Shown: positions 24,501 to 32,585 of the stretch, piece after piece | Position numbering within the stretch: position 1 is the first letter of the stretch | Layout of the letters: every line of letters begins with the position of its first letter | Origin: Hyphomicrobiales bacterium | GTDB lineage: Bacteria > Pseudomonadota > Alphaproteobacteria > Rhizobiales > Rhizobiaceae | Assembly: GCA_900472485.1 (NCBI GenBank) | Contig: UCII01000048.1 | Location: 1-33,671, forward strand | DNA: 33,671 bases | Direction of reading: 5' to 3' | Made by a program: the position numbers and the translations under genes | Notes under the pieces: generated by a model | The model's input: the letters and a program-made list of their open reading frames with translations, nothing else | Databases searched by the model: none | Told to the model about the DNA's origin: nothing

Positions 24501-25324
24501 TGAAAACTTGGCTCATCACAGGCTGCTCGAGCGGCTTCGGCCGGCGGCTCGCGCTCGCTGCGGCGCAGCGCGGCGATCGAGTCATCGCAACGGCCCGCAA
24601 TGTCAACGCGATTGAGGAAATGGCTGAGCCTTTCGGCGGCCGCATGATCACTTTGCCACTCGACGTGACCGATACGGCGGCAGCTCAGGCAGCGGTCGCA
24701 AAGGCGGTCGAGACCTTTGGCGGGTTTGACGTACTCGTGAACAATGCCGGCTACGGACTGTTCGGCGCGATCGAGGAAGGCACGCCCGAGGAATATCGGC
24801 CGATGTTCGAGGTGAACGTCTTCGGTCTGGTCGAAACCACCAGAGCCGCTCTGCCTGTCCTGCGACGTTCGGGCGGCACGATCGTAAATATGTCGTCCGG
24901 CGCGGGCATCGCGGGCGGCGGCGGCGGAGGTTATTACAACGCCGCCAAATTCGCCGTGGAAGGGATTTCCGAAGCGCTGGCCGGCGAGCTGGAGCCGTTC
25001 GGCATCCGCGTGCTGATCGTCGAGCCTGGTCCGTTTCGCACCGATTTTCTTGGTCGTTCGATTACGATGGCGGCCAACGAGATACCGGAATACGCCGCGA
25101 GCTCGCGCAAGCGCTATCGCGAAACCAACAACGGCAGTCAGGCGGGTGATCCCGACAAGGCGATCGCGGTGATCCTGCAAGCAGTCGATGCCGATGACGC
25201 CCCGCTTCATCTGCCGCTCGGCCCGATCGCGCACGCGATCGCCGAGCGAAAGCTGGCTGCCTTCCGCAGCGATATCGATGCCTGGCGCGACATCACCATC
25301 GCCACCGATTTCAACCAGCCCTGA
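24500..25324 (+). CDS. Short-chain dehydrogenase/reductase
   Basis: This 274-residue classical SDR has the cofactor motif TGCSSGFG (7-14), NNAG at 81-84, Ser near 132-133, and Y146/K150 of the YxxxK active site. A stretch of six glycines precedes the catalytic Tyr, which is unusual but harmless in appearance. It is translationally coupled to the preceding dehydrogenase (1-bp overlap), so both may act on the same pathway intermediates. Confidence 0.92.
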   Translation: MKTWLITGCSSGFGRRLALAAAQRGDRVIATARNVNAIEEMAEPFGGRMITLPLDVTDTAAAQAAVAKAVETFGGFDVLVNNAGYGLFGAIEEGTPEEYRPMFEVNVFGLVETTRAALPVLRRSGGTIVNMSSGAGIAGGGGGGYYNAAKFAVEGISEALAGELEPFGIRVLIVEPGPFRTDFLGRSITMAANEIPEYAASSRKRYRETNNGSQAGDPDKAIAVILQAVDADDAPLHLPLGPIAHAIAERKLAAFRSDIDAWRDITIATDFNQP

Positions 25325-25375
25325 GCGCTGGCCGCGAACTCCGTTTGAACGCCAACATCTGACTGGAAAGTGATC

Positions 25376-26224
25376 ATGATCGCAACTTTGAAGGGGTTTA
25401 CCCAACAGCTGGTGCCGGTGAATGGCATCAAGATCAACGCCATCACCGGGGGCTCCGGTCCGCCGATCCTTCTGCTTCACGGGTGGCCAGAAACATGGTG
25501 GGAATGGCACCACGTGATCCCGCTGCTGGCCGAGCATTTCAGCGTGGTGGCCATTGATCTGCGCGGCGCGGGCTTTTCCGACTGCCCGCTTGACGGCTAT
25601 GATAAGGCCACGATGGCGCATGACGCACACGAGGTCATGGTTGTCCTTGGGCATGAACGCTACGCCGTGTGCGGCCATGACATAGGTGGAATGGTAGCGT
25701 TGCCGCAGGCCGCCATCTATCGCCAGGCTGTTACCCACCTGGCCGTCCTTGATGTTCCGCTTCCCGGCTGGACGCAATGGGAGACGACGACTGCACGGAT
25801 CTGGCACTTCAGCTTCCATATGAACCGGGATCTACCGGAGCGCCTGATCCATGGCCGTGAATATGATTATGTTTCGGCCTTCATGGCTGAGCGGTTCTAC
25901 GATCACAGCACCTTCAATCCGGCGGACATCGAGATCTACGCGAAAGCAATGGCTCTTCCTGGCCGCACGCGCGGCGGCATGGAATGGTATCGTACCCTCG
26001 CTGCCGACCATGCGGCCGCGCTCGAGTACAAGAAGCAACCGCTCGATATACCGGTGTTAGGTCTCGGCGGGGATCAGCGCTTCGGTGCGCATATGGTCCC
26101 GATGCTCAAGGAGTTCGCCAGCAATGTGACGGGCGGCTCGATTGCGCGGTGCAGCCACTATGTCGCTGACGAGCGGCCGGATGAGGTAGCGGCAGCTCTG
26201 ATCGATTTCCTAAAGGCCAATTAA
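25376..26224 (+). CDS. Epoxide hydrolase/dehalogenase-like alpha/beta hydrolase
   Basis: This 282-residue hydrolase has HGWPETWWEW (35-44), nucleophile Asp 102 in GHDIGG, and catalytic His 261 in CSHYVADERP. An Asp rather than Ser nucleophile places it with epoxide hydrolases and haloacid/haloalkane dehalogenases. The GTG at 25370 is an alternative start; the ATG at 25376 has GGAAAG about 5 bp upstream. It is likely part of the catabolic gene run of island 1. Confidence 0.88.
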   Translation: MIATLKGFTQQLVPVNGIKINAITGGSGPPILLLHGWPETWWEWHHVIPLLAEHFSVVAIDLRGAGFSDCPLDGYDKATMAHDAHEVMVVLGHERYAVCGHDIGGMVALPQAAIYRQAVTHLAVLDVPLPGWTQWETTTARIWHFSFHMNRDLPERLIHGREYDYVSAFMAERFYDHSTFNPADIEIYAKAMALPGRTRGGMEWYRTLAADHAAALEYKKQPLDIPVLGLGGDQRFGAHMVPMLKEFASNVTGGSIARCSHYVADERPDEVAAALIDFLKAN

Positions 26225-26324
26225 AATTCTGAACCACCCCCGTCGCGGTCGAATTACGACATCGCAGGCGAGTTGCGCCGGCACCTATCGCGTTCGATCG
26301 ATTAAATAAGAAAGGAAAACTGTC

Positions 26325-26855
26325 ATGACCGCACCCGTCATTCGCGGCGTCAATCATATCGGCATCACGGTGCCCGACATCGAAGCAGCAAAATCGTTCC
26401 TGGTGGAAGCTTTCGGCGGCCAGGTGATCTACCAGTCCTTCGGACCGCAGGATCCACCGCGGCAGGGACCCGAATTCGAGCGGGCCACCGGTGCTTTCCC
26501 CGGAACGGTCGTGCACGCGCAGGCGATGGTCAAAATCGGAACCGGACCTGACATCGAGCTCTTTGAAATGCACGGCTCCAAACAAGCCCAGCCGGTTCGA
26601 GCGAGCGACTTCGGCATTACCCACTTCGGTGTCTACACCGACGATATCGACGCATCAGTAGAGCGCTTCGAAAAGGCTGGAGGCACGTCTCTTACCGCGC
26701 CGCGCGCTATTCCCTACGCAACCGAAAAAGGTCCTGGAAACAAGGTCTGCTATTGCCGCATGCCATGGGGCACGACGATTGAGTTTATCACCACGCCGGA
26801 TCGCATGGCCTACCATGACCAGACGAACCTGCGCAGGTGGCAGGACGACGACTGA
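26325..26855 (+). CDS. VOC-superfamily (glyoxalase/extradiol dioxygenase-like) protein
   Basis: This 176-residue protein contains two beta-alpha-beta-beta-beta modules. Likely metal ligands are His 11 (VNHIGITVPD), Glu in ELFEMHG, His in GITHFGVYTDD and Glu in WGTTIEFITTP, the usual 2His-2Glu set. Such proteins act as glyoxalases, epimerases, dioxygenases or resistance proteins; which applies is unclear. It is the last gene of island 1, about 100 bp after the epoxide-hydrolase-like gene. Confidence 0.85.
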   Translation: MTAPVIRGVNHIGITVPDIEAAKSFLVEAFGGQVIYQSFGPQDPPRQGPEFERATGAFPGTVVHAQAMVKIGTGPDIELFEMHGSKQAQPVRASDFGITHFGVYTDDIDASVERFEKAGGTSLTAPRAIPYATEKGPGNKVCYCRMPWGTTIEFITTPDRMAYHDQTNLRRWQDDD

Positions 26856-27023
26856 GTAGGGCGCGAAGAAAAGACCCGCATCAGTTAAGTCGCGGCGATG
26901 CCGCAGCTATCGGACGGTTCAACGAGTGCGCAGTCGCGATGGATCGACCGCGCCGGCGGTCCGCCCATCCGGGTGAGCCTGACCTTCGTCCGCGCACGCT
27001 TGATACAACTCACTATGAATCCC
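26856..27023. other. Non-coding right end of island 1
   Basis: About 170 bp between the VOC gene and the second guaA-like core. No ORF with coding character or clear terminator is visible. Together with repeat B it forms the roughly 400-bp gene-free gap of this region. Confidence 0.5.
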
Positions 27024-27199
27024 TTACTCCCACTCGATTGTTTGAATCTAGTTAGACGGTTGATATAGCTAGTTTTTTCATTCGTTTGCCGTGCAAAAAG
27101 CCGACCCACGGGCCGTCAAACCGCTGCAATTTTGATTTCAAAGGGAAAAATAGCACGAACATTTCTGTGCGGTTTCGGCATCTATCGAAGTCGATCGCC
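27024..27199. repeat. Island-end repeat B with guaA-like att core
   Basis: Read on the minus strand, the first bases encode TIEWE-stop. The sequence after it is a diverged copy of repeat A, with similarity ending near GATCGCC (compare AATCGCC in A). It marks the junction between the two accreted islands. Confidence 0.75.
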
Positions 27200-27272
27200 T
27201 TTCCGGACCCACTGATCGACCAAAGACGCCCCTCAGGAAGCGGAGGCCCCTTAGGCGGCAGCGGCGGAATAG

Positions 27273-27746
27273 TCAGAGCCAGCGGCGAACCTCGGCCTTG
27301 TAGCGCCGGTAGTCATCGCCGAACTTCGCCTCGAGATAGCGCTCCTCACGGGCGATCACCTGCGTCTGGATTGCGATCAGCACCAACGGGAGCAACGCCA
27401 AGGCGATCGGCGCGTCGAAGCCGATCGCGAGGCCTGCATAGATGAGCGCCATGCCGAGATACATGGGATTGCGGGTCCACCGATAAGGACCTTTCGTTGC
27501 GATGAGGGTTGTTGGCTGCGACGGCCGAACGTTGGTGCCCAGCCGCCGGAACAGCCCCGCCGCCGCAAGCATCACCGCCGCGCCGGCAACGAACAGCGGC
27601 GCGCCTGCCGCGATCAGCAACCGCCAGTCGATGCCGATGGAGCGCAGGGTGACGAACCGCTCCGCCGCCAGCCCCAACAGCAGCGCTCCCAGATAGATGA
27701 AGGGCGGAGGGAAGCGCACACCCGCGCTGTCCGGTTCGACGGCCAT
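27273..27746 (-). CDS. ICMT/PEMT-like membrane methyltransferase
   Basis: This 157-residue protein has about four hydrophobic segments and the family signature GPYRWTRNPMYLGMAL (about 90-105), with a C-terminal REERYLEAKFGDDYRRYKAEVRRWL-type ending split by short helices. This is the isoprenylcysteine carboxylmethyltransferase/phospholipid methyltransferase family, which binds S-adenosylmethionine in the membrane. The start at 27746 (MAVEPD) has GGAG 6 bp before it. The gene follows the flavoprotein gene by 21 bp, forming an operon. Substrate unknown. Confidence 0.82.
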   Translation of the reverse strand: MAVEPDSAGVRFPPPFIYLGALLLGLAAERFVTLRSIGIDWRLLIAAGAPLFVAGAAVMLAAAGLFRRLGTNVRPSQPTTLIATKGPYRWTRNPMYLGMALIYAGLAIGFDAPIALALLPLVLIAIQTQVIAREERYLEAKFGDDYRRYKAEVRRWL

Positions 27747-27767
27747 GTTCATCTCCAATCTGTGCTC

Positions 27768-28661
27768 TCAAGTCAGCATCGACTGCTGGGCGAAGATGCC
27801 CGCCATCGTGCCTTGCCATGACGCCGTAGTGACTGAGGGGATCATGGGGTTGGTGAGGTCCCCCGCGGCGTAGATGCCGGGCATGCTGGTTTCGCGGCGC
27901 TCATCAACCTTGAGGACGATGCCAAGGGGCGTAGCGGCCGTGGCGAGGCCCAGTGATTCATGCAGGCTTGCGGACGGCTTGTTGCGCGGATGCGCGAACA
28001 GAATGTCGACCGCGACATCACGGCCGGAATCGAGTTTGAGGGTGGGATTACGGCCGCCATGACGGGTGATTTCAGTGATCCGGCCATCGACGACAGGTGT
28101 GTTGCGGCGCGCCAGATCGGCCCGGATATCGGTCGGGATGTCGTGACCATCGGCGAAGACCGTCAACCGGTCGGTCCAATCGTGGAACAGCCTGACCTGA
28201 TTGTGCGACTGCGGGCCGGACCAGACGAGGCCCCAATGCTGGCCGGCGACTTCAAAGCCGTCGCAATAGGGACAGGGCACGATGGACGTGCCCCAGCCTT
28301 CGGCAAAGCCCGGAACGTCAGGCATCTGGTCGGTAATGCCATAGCTCAGGATCACGCGGCGCGCCCCAAGGCTTTCGCCATCGCCAGTTAGCACGGAGAA
28401 ATTGTCGATGGTGCCGGAGACACTGTCGGCCCGGGCGTTGACCAGACTGATCGCAGGATAACGCGCCAACTGCTGGCGCGCTTCGGTCAGGATGTCCAGC
28501 GGCGGCTTGTGATCGTGACCAAGCATACCATGCGAGTGGCCGGCGAAGCGGTTGCGCGGCAGGCCGGTGTCGAGAACGGTGACCTTGCGGCGGGCACGAC
28601 CGAGTTGCAGGGCGGCGGCAAGGCCAGCAAAGCTGCCGCCGATGATGATGACGTCATCCAT
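27768..28661 (-). CDS. Thioredoxin-reductase-like FAD oxidoreductase
   Basis: This 297-residue flavoprotein has the FAD motif IIGGSFAGLAAALQLGRA (6-23), a redox-active C130-P-Y-C133 followed by DGFE, and the C-terminal FAD motif GIYAAGDLTNP. The expected NADPH GxGxxA motif is replaced by GLVWSGPQS (144-152). CPYC with a degenerate NADPH site is reminiscent of the GliT/DepH-type dithiol oxidases that make disulfides using oxygen. The start at 28661 is supported by GGAG about 9 bp upstream. It is divergent from a TetR gene. Confidence 0.85.
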   Translation of the reverse strand: MDDVIIIGGSFAGLAAALQLGRARRKVTVLDTGLPRNRFAGHSHGMLGHDHKPPLDILTEARQQLARYPAISLVNARADSVSGTIDNFSVLTGDGESLGARRVILSYGITDQMPDVPGFAEGWGTSIVPCPYCDGFEVAGQHWGLVWSGPQSHNQVRLFHDWTDRLTVFADGHDIPTDIRADLARRNTPVVDGRITEITRHGGRNPTLKLDSGRDVAVDILFAHPRNKPSASLHESLGLATAATPLGIVLKVDERRETSMPGIYAAGDLTNPMIPSVTTASWQGTMAGIFAQQSMLT

Positions 28662-28807
28662 GGTGATGGGCTCCGTGTTGCGGATGGAGAGGGGTGTACT
28701 GAGTCTGCCACGCAATATCGTCTAGCGACACGCATTCGATATCGCTTGGCGGCAAAGGGAAACCTGAGTTGGCGGACACGATGAAATCCACTCTTGGAAT
28801 TTATGAA

Positions 28808-28817
28808 ACTACGTAGT
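28808..28817. promoter_or_regulatory. Palindrome in the TetR/flavoprotein promoter region
   Basis: ACTACGTAGT is a perfect 10-bp palindrome in an AT-rich stretch between the divergent genes, about 45 bp before the TetR start. A looser GTATC/GATAC inverted pair (28816-28820, 28837-28841) lies beside it. It is the likeliest TetR operator, but short. Confidence 0.5.
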
Positions 28818-28861
28818 ATCGTAATTCAAGAATAAAGATACTGTCAAGGACTGTAATTATC

Positions 28862-29512
28862 GTGCCCGAAGAAAACATCCGCGTACGGCGTGGCCGGCCC
28901 GCCAATGAGGCGCTTGGCCAAACCATTGTCGACACCGCAGGCGAACTCTTTGCAGAACTGGGTTTTCAAGCGACGACATTGGACAAGGTCGCCCAGCGAG
29001 CGAAGATATCCAAGCTCAGCATTTACAGGCACTTCGAGAACAAGGAGGCCCTGTTTGGCGCGGCCTTTGCGGCCCGCTGCCAGCAGTTAATCCCACAGGC
29101 GCTTTTTGAAGGCGTCGATGGCTCGGCCGAGGATCAGCTTATGGCGGTGGGATCATCGCTGCTTCGCACGCTGCTGCGCCCAGACGTCCGCAACGTCGAA
29201 GCCATGGTAATGGCCGATACGCCGAACCAAAAGTCGTTGAGCAAGGTCCATTACGAAGCCGGCCCCGCCCATATCGTCACCCAAATCGAGACCCTGTTAC
29301 GTCAGTTGCACGCGAAGGCGGTCCTGAACGTGCCAGATCCTCTCCGGTCCGCCCGCTTGTTTGCCGCACTTTTCAAAGGCTCCGATCTTCTGATTATTGC
29401 ACGCTTCGATGAGGCGGGAGCAGAGAACGATGACGAAATCGAATCCTATTGCCGGTCGGCCGTCGCCATGTTCATCGCCGCGCACGGTGGCAGCGACCAT
29501 GCGGTGGCATAG
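28862..29512 (+). CDS. TetR/AcrR-family regulator
   Basis: This 216-residue regulator uses a GTG start at 28862 with AAGGA about 10 bp upstream. The N-terminal helix-turn-helix (TTLDKVAQRAKISKLSIYRH and the following FENKEALF, about 39-68) is typical. The rest is a helical ligand domain. It is divergent from the flavoprotein operon and probably represses it until a toxic compound binds. The N-terminal RRGRPANEA lead is common in this family. Confidence 0.9.
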   Translation: MPEENIRVRRGRPANEALGQTIVDTAGELFAELGFQATTLDKVAQRAKISKLSIYRHFENKEALFGAAFAARCQQLIPQALFEGVDGSAEDQLMAVGSSLLRTLLRPDVRNVEAMVMADTPNQKSLSKVHYEAGPAHIVTQIETLLRQLHAKAVLNVPDPLRSARLFAALFKGSDLLIIARFDEAGAENDDEIESYCRSAVAMFIAAHGGSDHAVA

Positions 29513-29657
29513 CCTAGACGAGGCCGCGAGGAAGGGCGGAGAGCCCCCAATAACGCCCGCTTTTTTGGGAAGGTGTCATTCGAGCACAGCCAAATGGATG
29601 AAACAGGCACGGCAGCGAAAATTGGCGCTTAGACTGCGCGATCACACCGTTCCCCCG

Positions 29658-31220
29658 TCACTCCCATTCGATCGTGCCGGGCGGCTTCGAGGTGACGTCG
29701 TAGACTACGCGGTTGATGCCGCGGACTTCGTTGATGATGCGGGTTGCGGCGCGGCCGAGGAATTCCATGTCGTAGTGATAGAAATCCGCCGTCATGCCGT
29801 CGACTGAGGTGACGGCGCGCAGTGCACAGACGAATTCGTAGGTGCGGCCGTCGCCCATGACGCCGACGGTCTGGACCGGCAGCAGCACGGCGAAGGCCTG
29901 CCAGATGGCATCGTAGAGGCCGGCCTTGCGGATTTCGTCGAGATAGATGGCATCGGCTTCGCGCAGGATTTCCAGCTTCTCGCGGGTAATGCCGCCCGGG
30001 CAGCGGATGGCGAGGCCGGGGCCGGGGAAGGGATGACGGCCGATGAAGCTGTCGGGCAGGCCGAGCTCCTTGCCGAGTGCGCGCACTTCATCCTTGAAGA
30101 GTTCGCGTAGCGGCTCGACGAGCTGCATCTTCATGCGCTCAGGCAGGCCGCCGACATTGTGGTGCGACTTGATGGTGACCGAGGGACCGCCGGTGAAGGA
30201 AACGCTCTCAATGACATCAGGATAAAGCGTGCCTTGGCCGAGGAAATCGGCACCGCCGAGCTTCTTGGCCTCATCCTCGAAGGTCTCGATGAAGAGCCGG
30301 CCGATGATCTTGCGCTTAGTTTCTGGGTCGGAAACACCCTCAAGCTCGCCGATGAAGCGGTCGGAAGCATCGACATGGATCAGATGCAGATTGTAGTGCT
30401 CGCGGAACATGGCGACGACGTTTGCCGCCTCGTCCTTGCGCATCAGGCCGTGGTCGACGAGAATGCAGGTCAGCTGGTCGCCGACCGCTTCGTGGATCAG
30501 CAGGGCGGCAACGGAGGAATCGACGCCGCCGGAGAGAGCGCAGATGACGCGCTTGTCGCCGACCTGATCGCGGATCGCCTGCACTGCCTTGGCGCGATAG
30601 GCCGACATCGACCAGTCGCCCTTGATGCCGGCGATGTTATGGATGAAGTTGCCGATCAGCTTGGCGCCATCGGGCGTATGCACGACTTCCGGATGGAACT
30701 GCACGCCGTAATATTTGCGCTTCTCGTCGGCGATGAAGGCGTAAGGTGCGTTCGAGGACGTCGCGACCACTTCGAAACCTTCCGGCAGCGCGGTGACGCG
30801 GTCGCCGTGGCTCATCCATACCTGATGGCGCGAACCGTTCGACCACAGTCCTTCGAAGAGGGCGCAGTCCTTGTCGACTTCGAGGAAGGCGCGGCCGAAT
30901 TCGCGATGGTGGCCGCTTTCGACCTTGCCGCCGAGCTGCATGCACATGGTCTGCTGACCGTAGCAGATGCCGAAGACCGGAATGCCGCTGTCGAAGATGA
31001 TCTGCGGCGCCCGCGGCGAACCTTCGTCCACGGTCGAGGCCGGACTGCCTGACAGGATCACGGCTTTCGGCTGTAACCGCTTGAAGCCGGCTTCGGCGGA
31101 TTGGAAGGGAACGATTTCGCAATAGACGCCCGCTTCGCGCACACGCCGTGCGATGAGCTGCGTCACCTGGCTGCCAAAATCGACGATGAGAACGGTATCT
31201 GGATGTGCTGTCTGGGTCAT
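29658..31220 (-). CDS. guaA: GMP synthase (glutamine-hydrolysing)
   Basis: This 520-residue enzyme converts XMP to GMP with ATP and glutamine. The N-terminal glutamine amidotransferase has nucleophile Cys 86 (GICYGQQ) and H176/E178 (FHPEV). The ATP pyrophosphatase domain has the P-loop SGGVDSS (230-236), and the C-terminal dimerisation domain ends SKPPGTIEWE. Length is normal. Its 3' end is the integration target for the adjoining islands, and the gene remains intact with its own stop codon. It lies about 100 bp downstream of the nucleosidase gene on the same strand. Confidence 0.98.
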   Translation of the reverse strand: MTQTAHPDTVLIVDFGSQVTQLIARRVREAGVYCEIVPFQSAEAGFKRLQPKAVILSGSPASTVDEGSPRAPQIIFDSGIPVFGICYGQQTMCMQLGGKVESGHHREFGRAFLEVDKDCALFEGLWSNGSRHQVWMSHGDRVTALPEGFEVVATSSNAPYAFIADEKRKYYGVQFHPEVVHTPDGAKLIGNFIHNIAGIKGDWSMSAYRAKAVQAIRDQVGDKRVICALSGGVDSSVAALLIHEAVGDQLTCILVDHGLMRKDEAANVVAMFREHYNLHLIHVDASDRFIGELEGVSDPETKRKIIGRLFIETFEDEAKKLGGADFLGQGTLYPDVIESVSFTGGPSVTIKSHHNVGGLPERMKMQLVEPLRELFKDEVRALGKELGLPDSFIGRHPFPGPGLAIRCPGGITREKLEILREADAIYLDEIRKAGLYDAIWQAFAVLLPVQTVGVMGDGRTYEFVCALRAVTSVDGMTADFYHYDMEFLGRAATRIINEVRGINRVVYDVTSKPPGTIEWE

Positions 31221-31323
31221 GGCGAGCCTTTAATGAAAAGCGCTTTCCCTGGCAATCGGGCAAATCACGCAAGCGCCGATTTTATTGTCTCGATTGTCCT
31301 TACTTTGCTTAGTTTCCGGTTCC

Positions 31324-31965
31324 TCAGAACCAGAATACGCCGTCCTCCAACGCCGTAAACAGCCCATCGACGGCGTAGGAGAGTTTGCGGTCGATCACAT
31401 GCAGATACTCCGTCCAGTCGGAAATGTGCTGCAGATCGACCTTTCCGTCGGAAATGCCCCGCAGGCCGATCAGCGGCAGACCATAGGTCTGGCAGGCGCG
31501 CAGCACCGCGAAGGTTTCCATGTCGACCATATCAGTGCCGATGCGCTCATAGGCTTCCGAGCCCGAGACGATATTGGCGCCGGTTGAAAGGCTGCCCTCG
31601 GCAATGGTCGGGATGCGCAGCGGCAGCTCGATCGTCGCGGGGAGGTCGAGAAAGGGTGTGCGGCCCTTTTCGAAGCCAAAGGGCGAAGCATCCATATCGC
31701 GGTAGGAAACGGAGGTGACCTGGTAGACCTCCGTCTGTTCCAGTTTGGCAGAGCCGGCCGAGCCGAGCGACACCACGAGATCGGGAAGATCGCCCTGCGC
31801 TTCGAGCTGCGCGAAGGCGCGGGTGAGCGCAATCGCTGCCTCTACCGGGCCGACGCCCGTCATCAGCGGATCGATGCGCGAGCGCAGGAAGGGTCCATAT
31901 TCGGCCTCGGCGGCCATGACGAACAGGATCGATTTGCCCGATACCCGCTTCAGTTCGAATTTCAT
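31324..31965 (-). CDS. MTA/SAH nucleosidase-like phosphorylase-family protein
   Basis: This 213-residue protein has the PNP/UDP phosphorylase fold. MAAEAEYGPF (near 17-26) holds the N-terminal Glu, VSLGSAGSAKL near 64-74 forms the phosphate/ribose region, DMVDMETFAVLRAC holds the ribose-binding Glu, and GISDGK carries the catalytic Asp. This set matches 5'-methylthioadenosine/S-adenosylhomocysteine nucleosidase, which cleaves adenine from these compounds. Its start overlaps the upstream thioesterase stop by 4 bp (ATGA), so the two are coupled. Confidence 0.87.
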   Translation of the reverse strand: MKFELKRVSGKSILFVMAAEAEYGPFLRSRIDPLMTGVGPVEAAIALTRAFAQLEAQGDLPDLVVSLGSAGSAKLEQTEVYQVTSVSYRDMDASPFGFEKGRTPFLDLPATIELPLRIPTIAEGSLSTGANIVSGSEAYERIGTDMVDMETFAVLRACQTYGLPLIGLRGISDGKVDLQHISDWTEYLHVIDRKLSYAVDGLFTALEDGVFWF

Positions 31966-32423
31966 CCGCTAATTCCCTCTCTGCCCCGGATGACCATCAT
32001 CGTTCCGGTCATCGAGGCAATCAGCTTGGCCGGTCCGTCGCCGATGGCATAGCCGCGGCCGTCGGCGACGATGATCGTCGTGCCAGGCTTGGTGACGTCG
32101 CCACGAAACAGGAAGCGCTCGCCGCGCCCCGGCGACATCAGATTGACCTTGAATTCGATCGTGAGGATCGATGCGGAAGGATCGATGACGCTGTAGGCGG
32201 CAAAGCCGCAGGCAGAATCCAGCGCGGCGGCAATGATGCCGGCGTGCAATATGCCATGTTGCTGCGTCAGCTTGATATCGAAGGGCAGCTCGATCTCGAC
32301 CGTGCCGTGTTCGACGCGCGTCAGCTCTGCGCCGATCGTCGCCATGGCGGCTTGCCGTTCGAAGCTGGTCCTGATGCGGGTCCGAAAATCGCCGCTGGTC
32401 CCCGTCTCGTCTGCCCCTGTCAT
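31962..32423 (-). CDS. PaaI-family hotdog thioesterase
   Basis: This 153-residue hotdog-fold protein has QQHGILHAGIIAAALDSACG (the HGG-like active-site loop and helix) and EFKVNLMSPGRGERFLFRGDV. These resemble PaaI/YigI-type acyl-CoA thioesterases. The frame opens at 32474, but the ATG at 32423 has AAGGGGA about 5 bp upstream and is preferred. It is coupled to the nucleosidase gene. The acyl-CoA substrate is unknown. Confidence 0.85.
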   Translation of the reverse strand: MTGADETGTSGDFRTRIRTSFERQAAMATIGAELTRVEHGTVEIELPFDIKLTQQHGILHAGIIAAALDSACGFAAYSVIDPSASILTIEFKVNLMSPGRGERFLFRGDVTKPGTTIIVADGRGYAIGDGPAKLIASMTGTMMVIRGREGISG

Positions 32424-32585
32424 GCCGTCCCCTTTCGCGGGTGCGAAATTGGCACGGAGAGGCGGTTTGGACAAGGGTCATCCGGTGGAAAAGCGGAGGC
32501 GTCCCGGCCTGCACGCCCGACATCGAATTTCCACGATCGGATCGTCATGCTATCCGAAACGATGATGCTTGTAGCGAGGGCGCAG

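Larger units (their letters stand above)
21271..27023. mobile_element. Putative genomic island 1 at the guaA 3' end
   Basis: A 5.75-kb segment bounded by two guaA-3'-end-like cores. It contains a LysR gene, an exported hydrolase, two dehydrogenases, an epoxide-hydrolase-like enzyme and a VOC protein, all accessory in character. The 3' end of guaA is a known integration hotspot for islands. No integrase, recombinase or transfer gene is present, so the element is decayed or depends on helpers. The extent is inferred from the repeats. Confidence 0.6.
27024..29657. mobile_element. Putative genomic island 2 next to guaA
   Basis: A 2.63-kb segment between repeat B and the intact guaA stop codon. 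It carries a TetR regulator divergent from a thioredoxin-reductase-like gene and an ICMT-like gene. No mobility gene is present. Boundaries are inferred from the guaA-like cores. Confidence 0.55.

Noticed and set aside
24497..25819. 440-codon minus-strand ORF across the SDR and epoxide-hydrolase genes
   Set aside because: It overlaps two well-supported genes and the gap between them, and shows no family motif; typical of high-GC antisense frames.
26885..27109. Minus-strand ORF over the second att core considered as a truncated gene
   Set aside because: It only reads the TIEWE-like region in a different frame and has no recognisable similarity.
30159..31052. 297-codon plus-strand ORF
   Set aside because: It lies inside guaA on the opposite strand; guaA motifs are complete.
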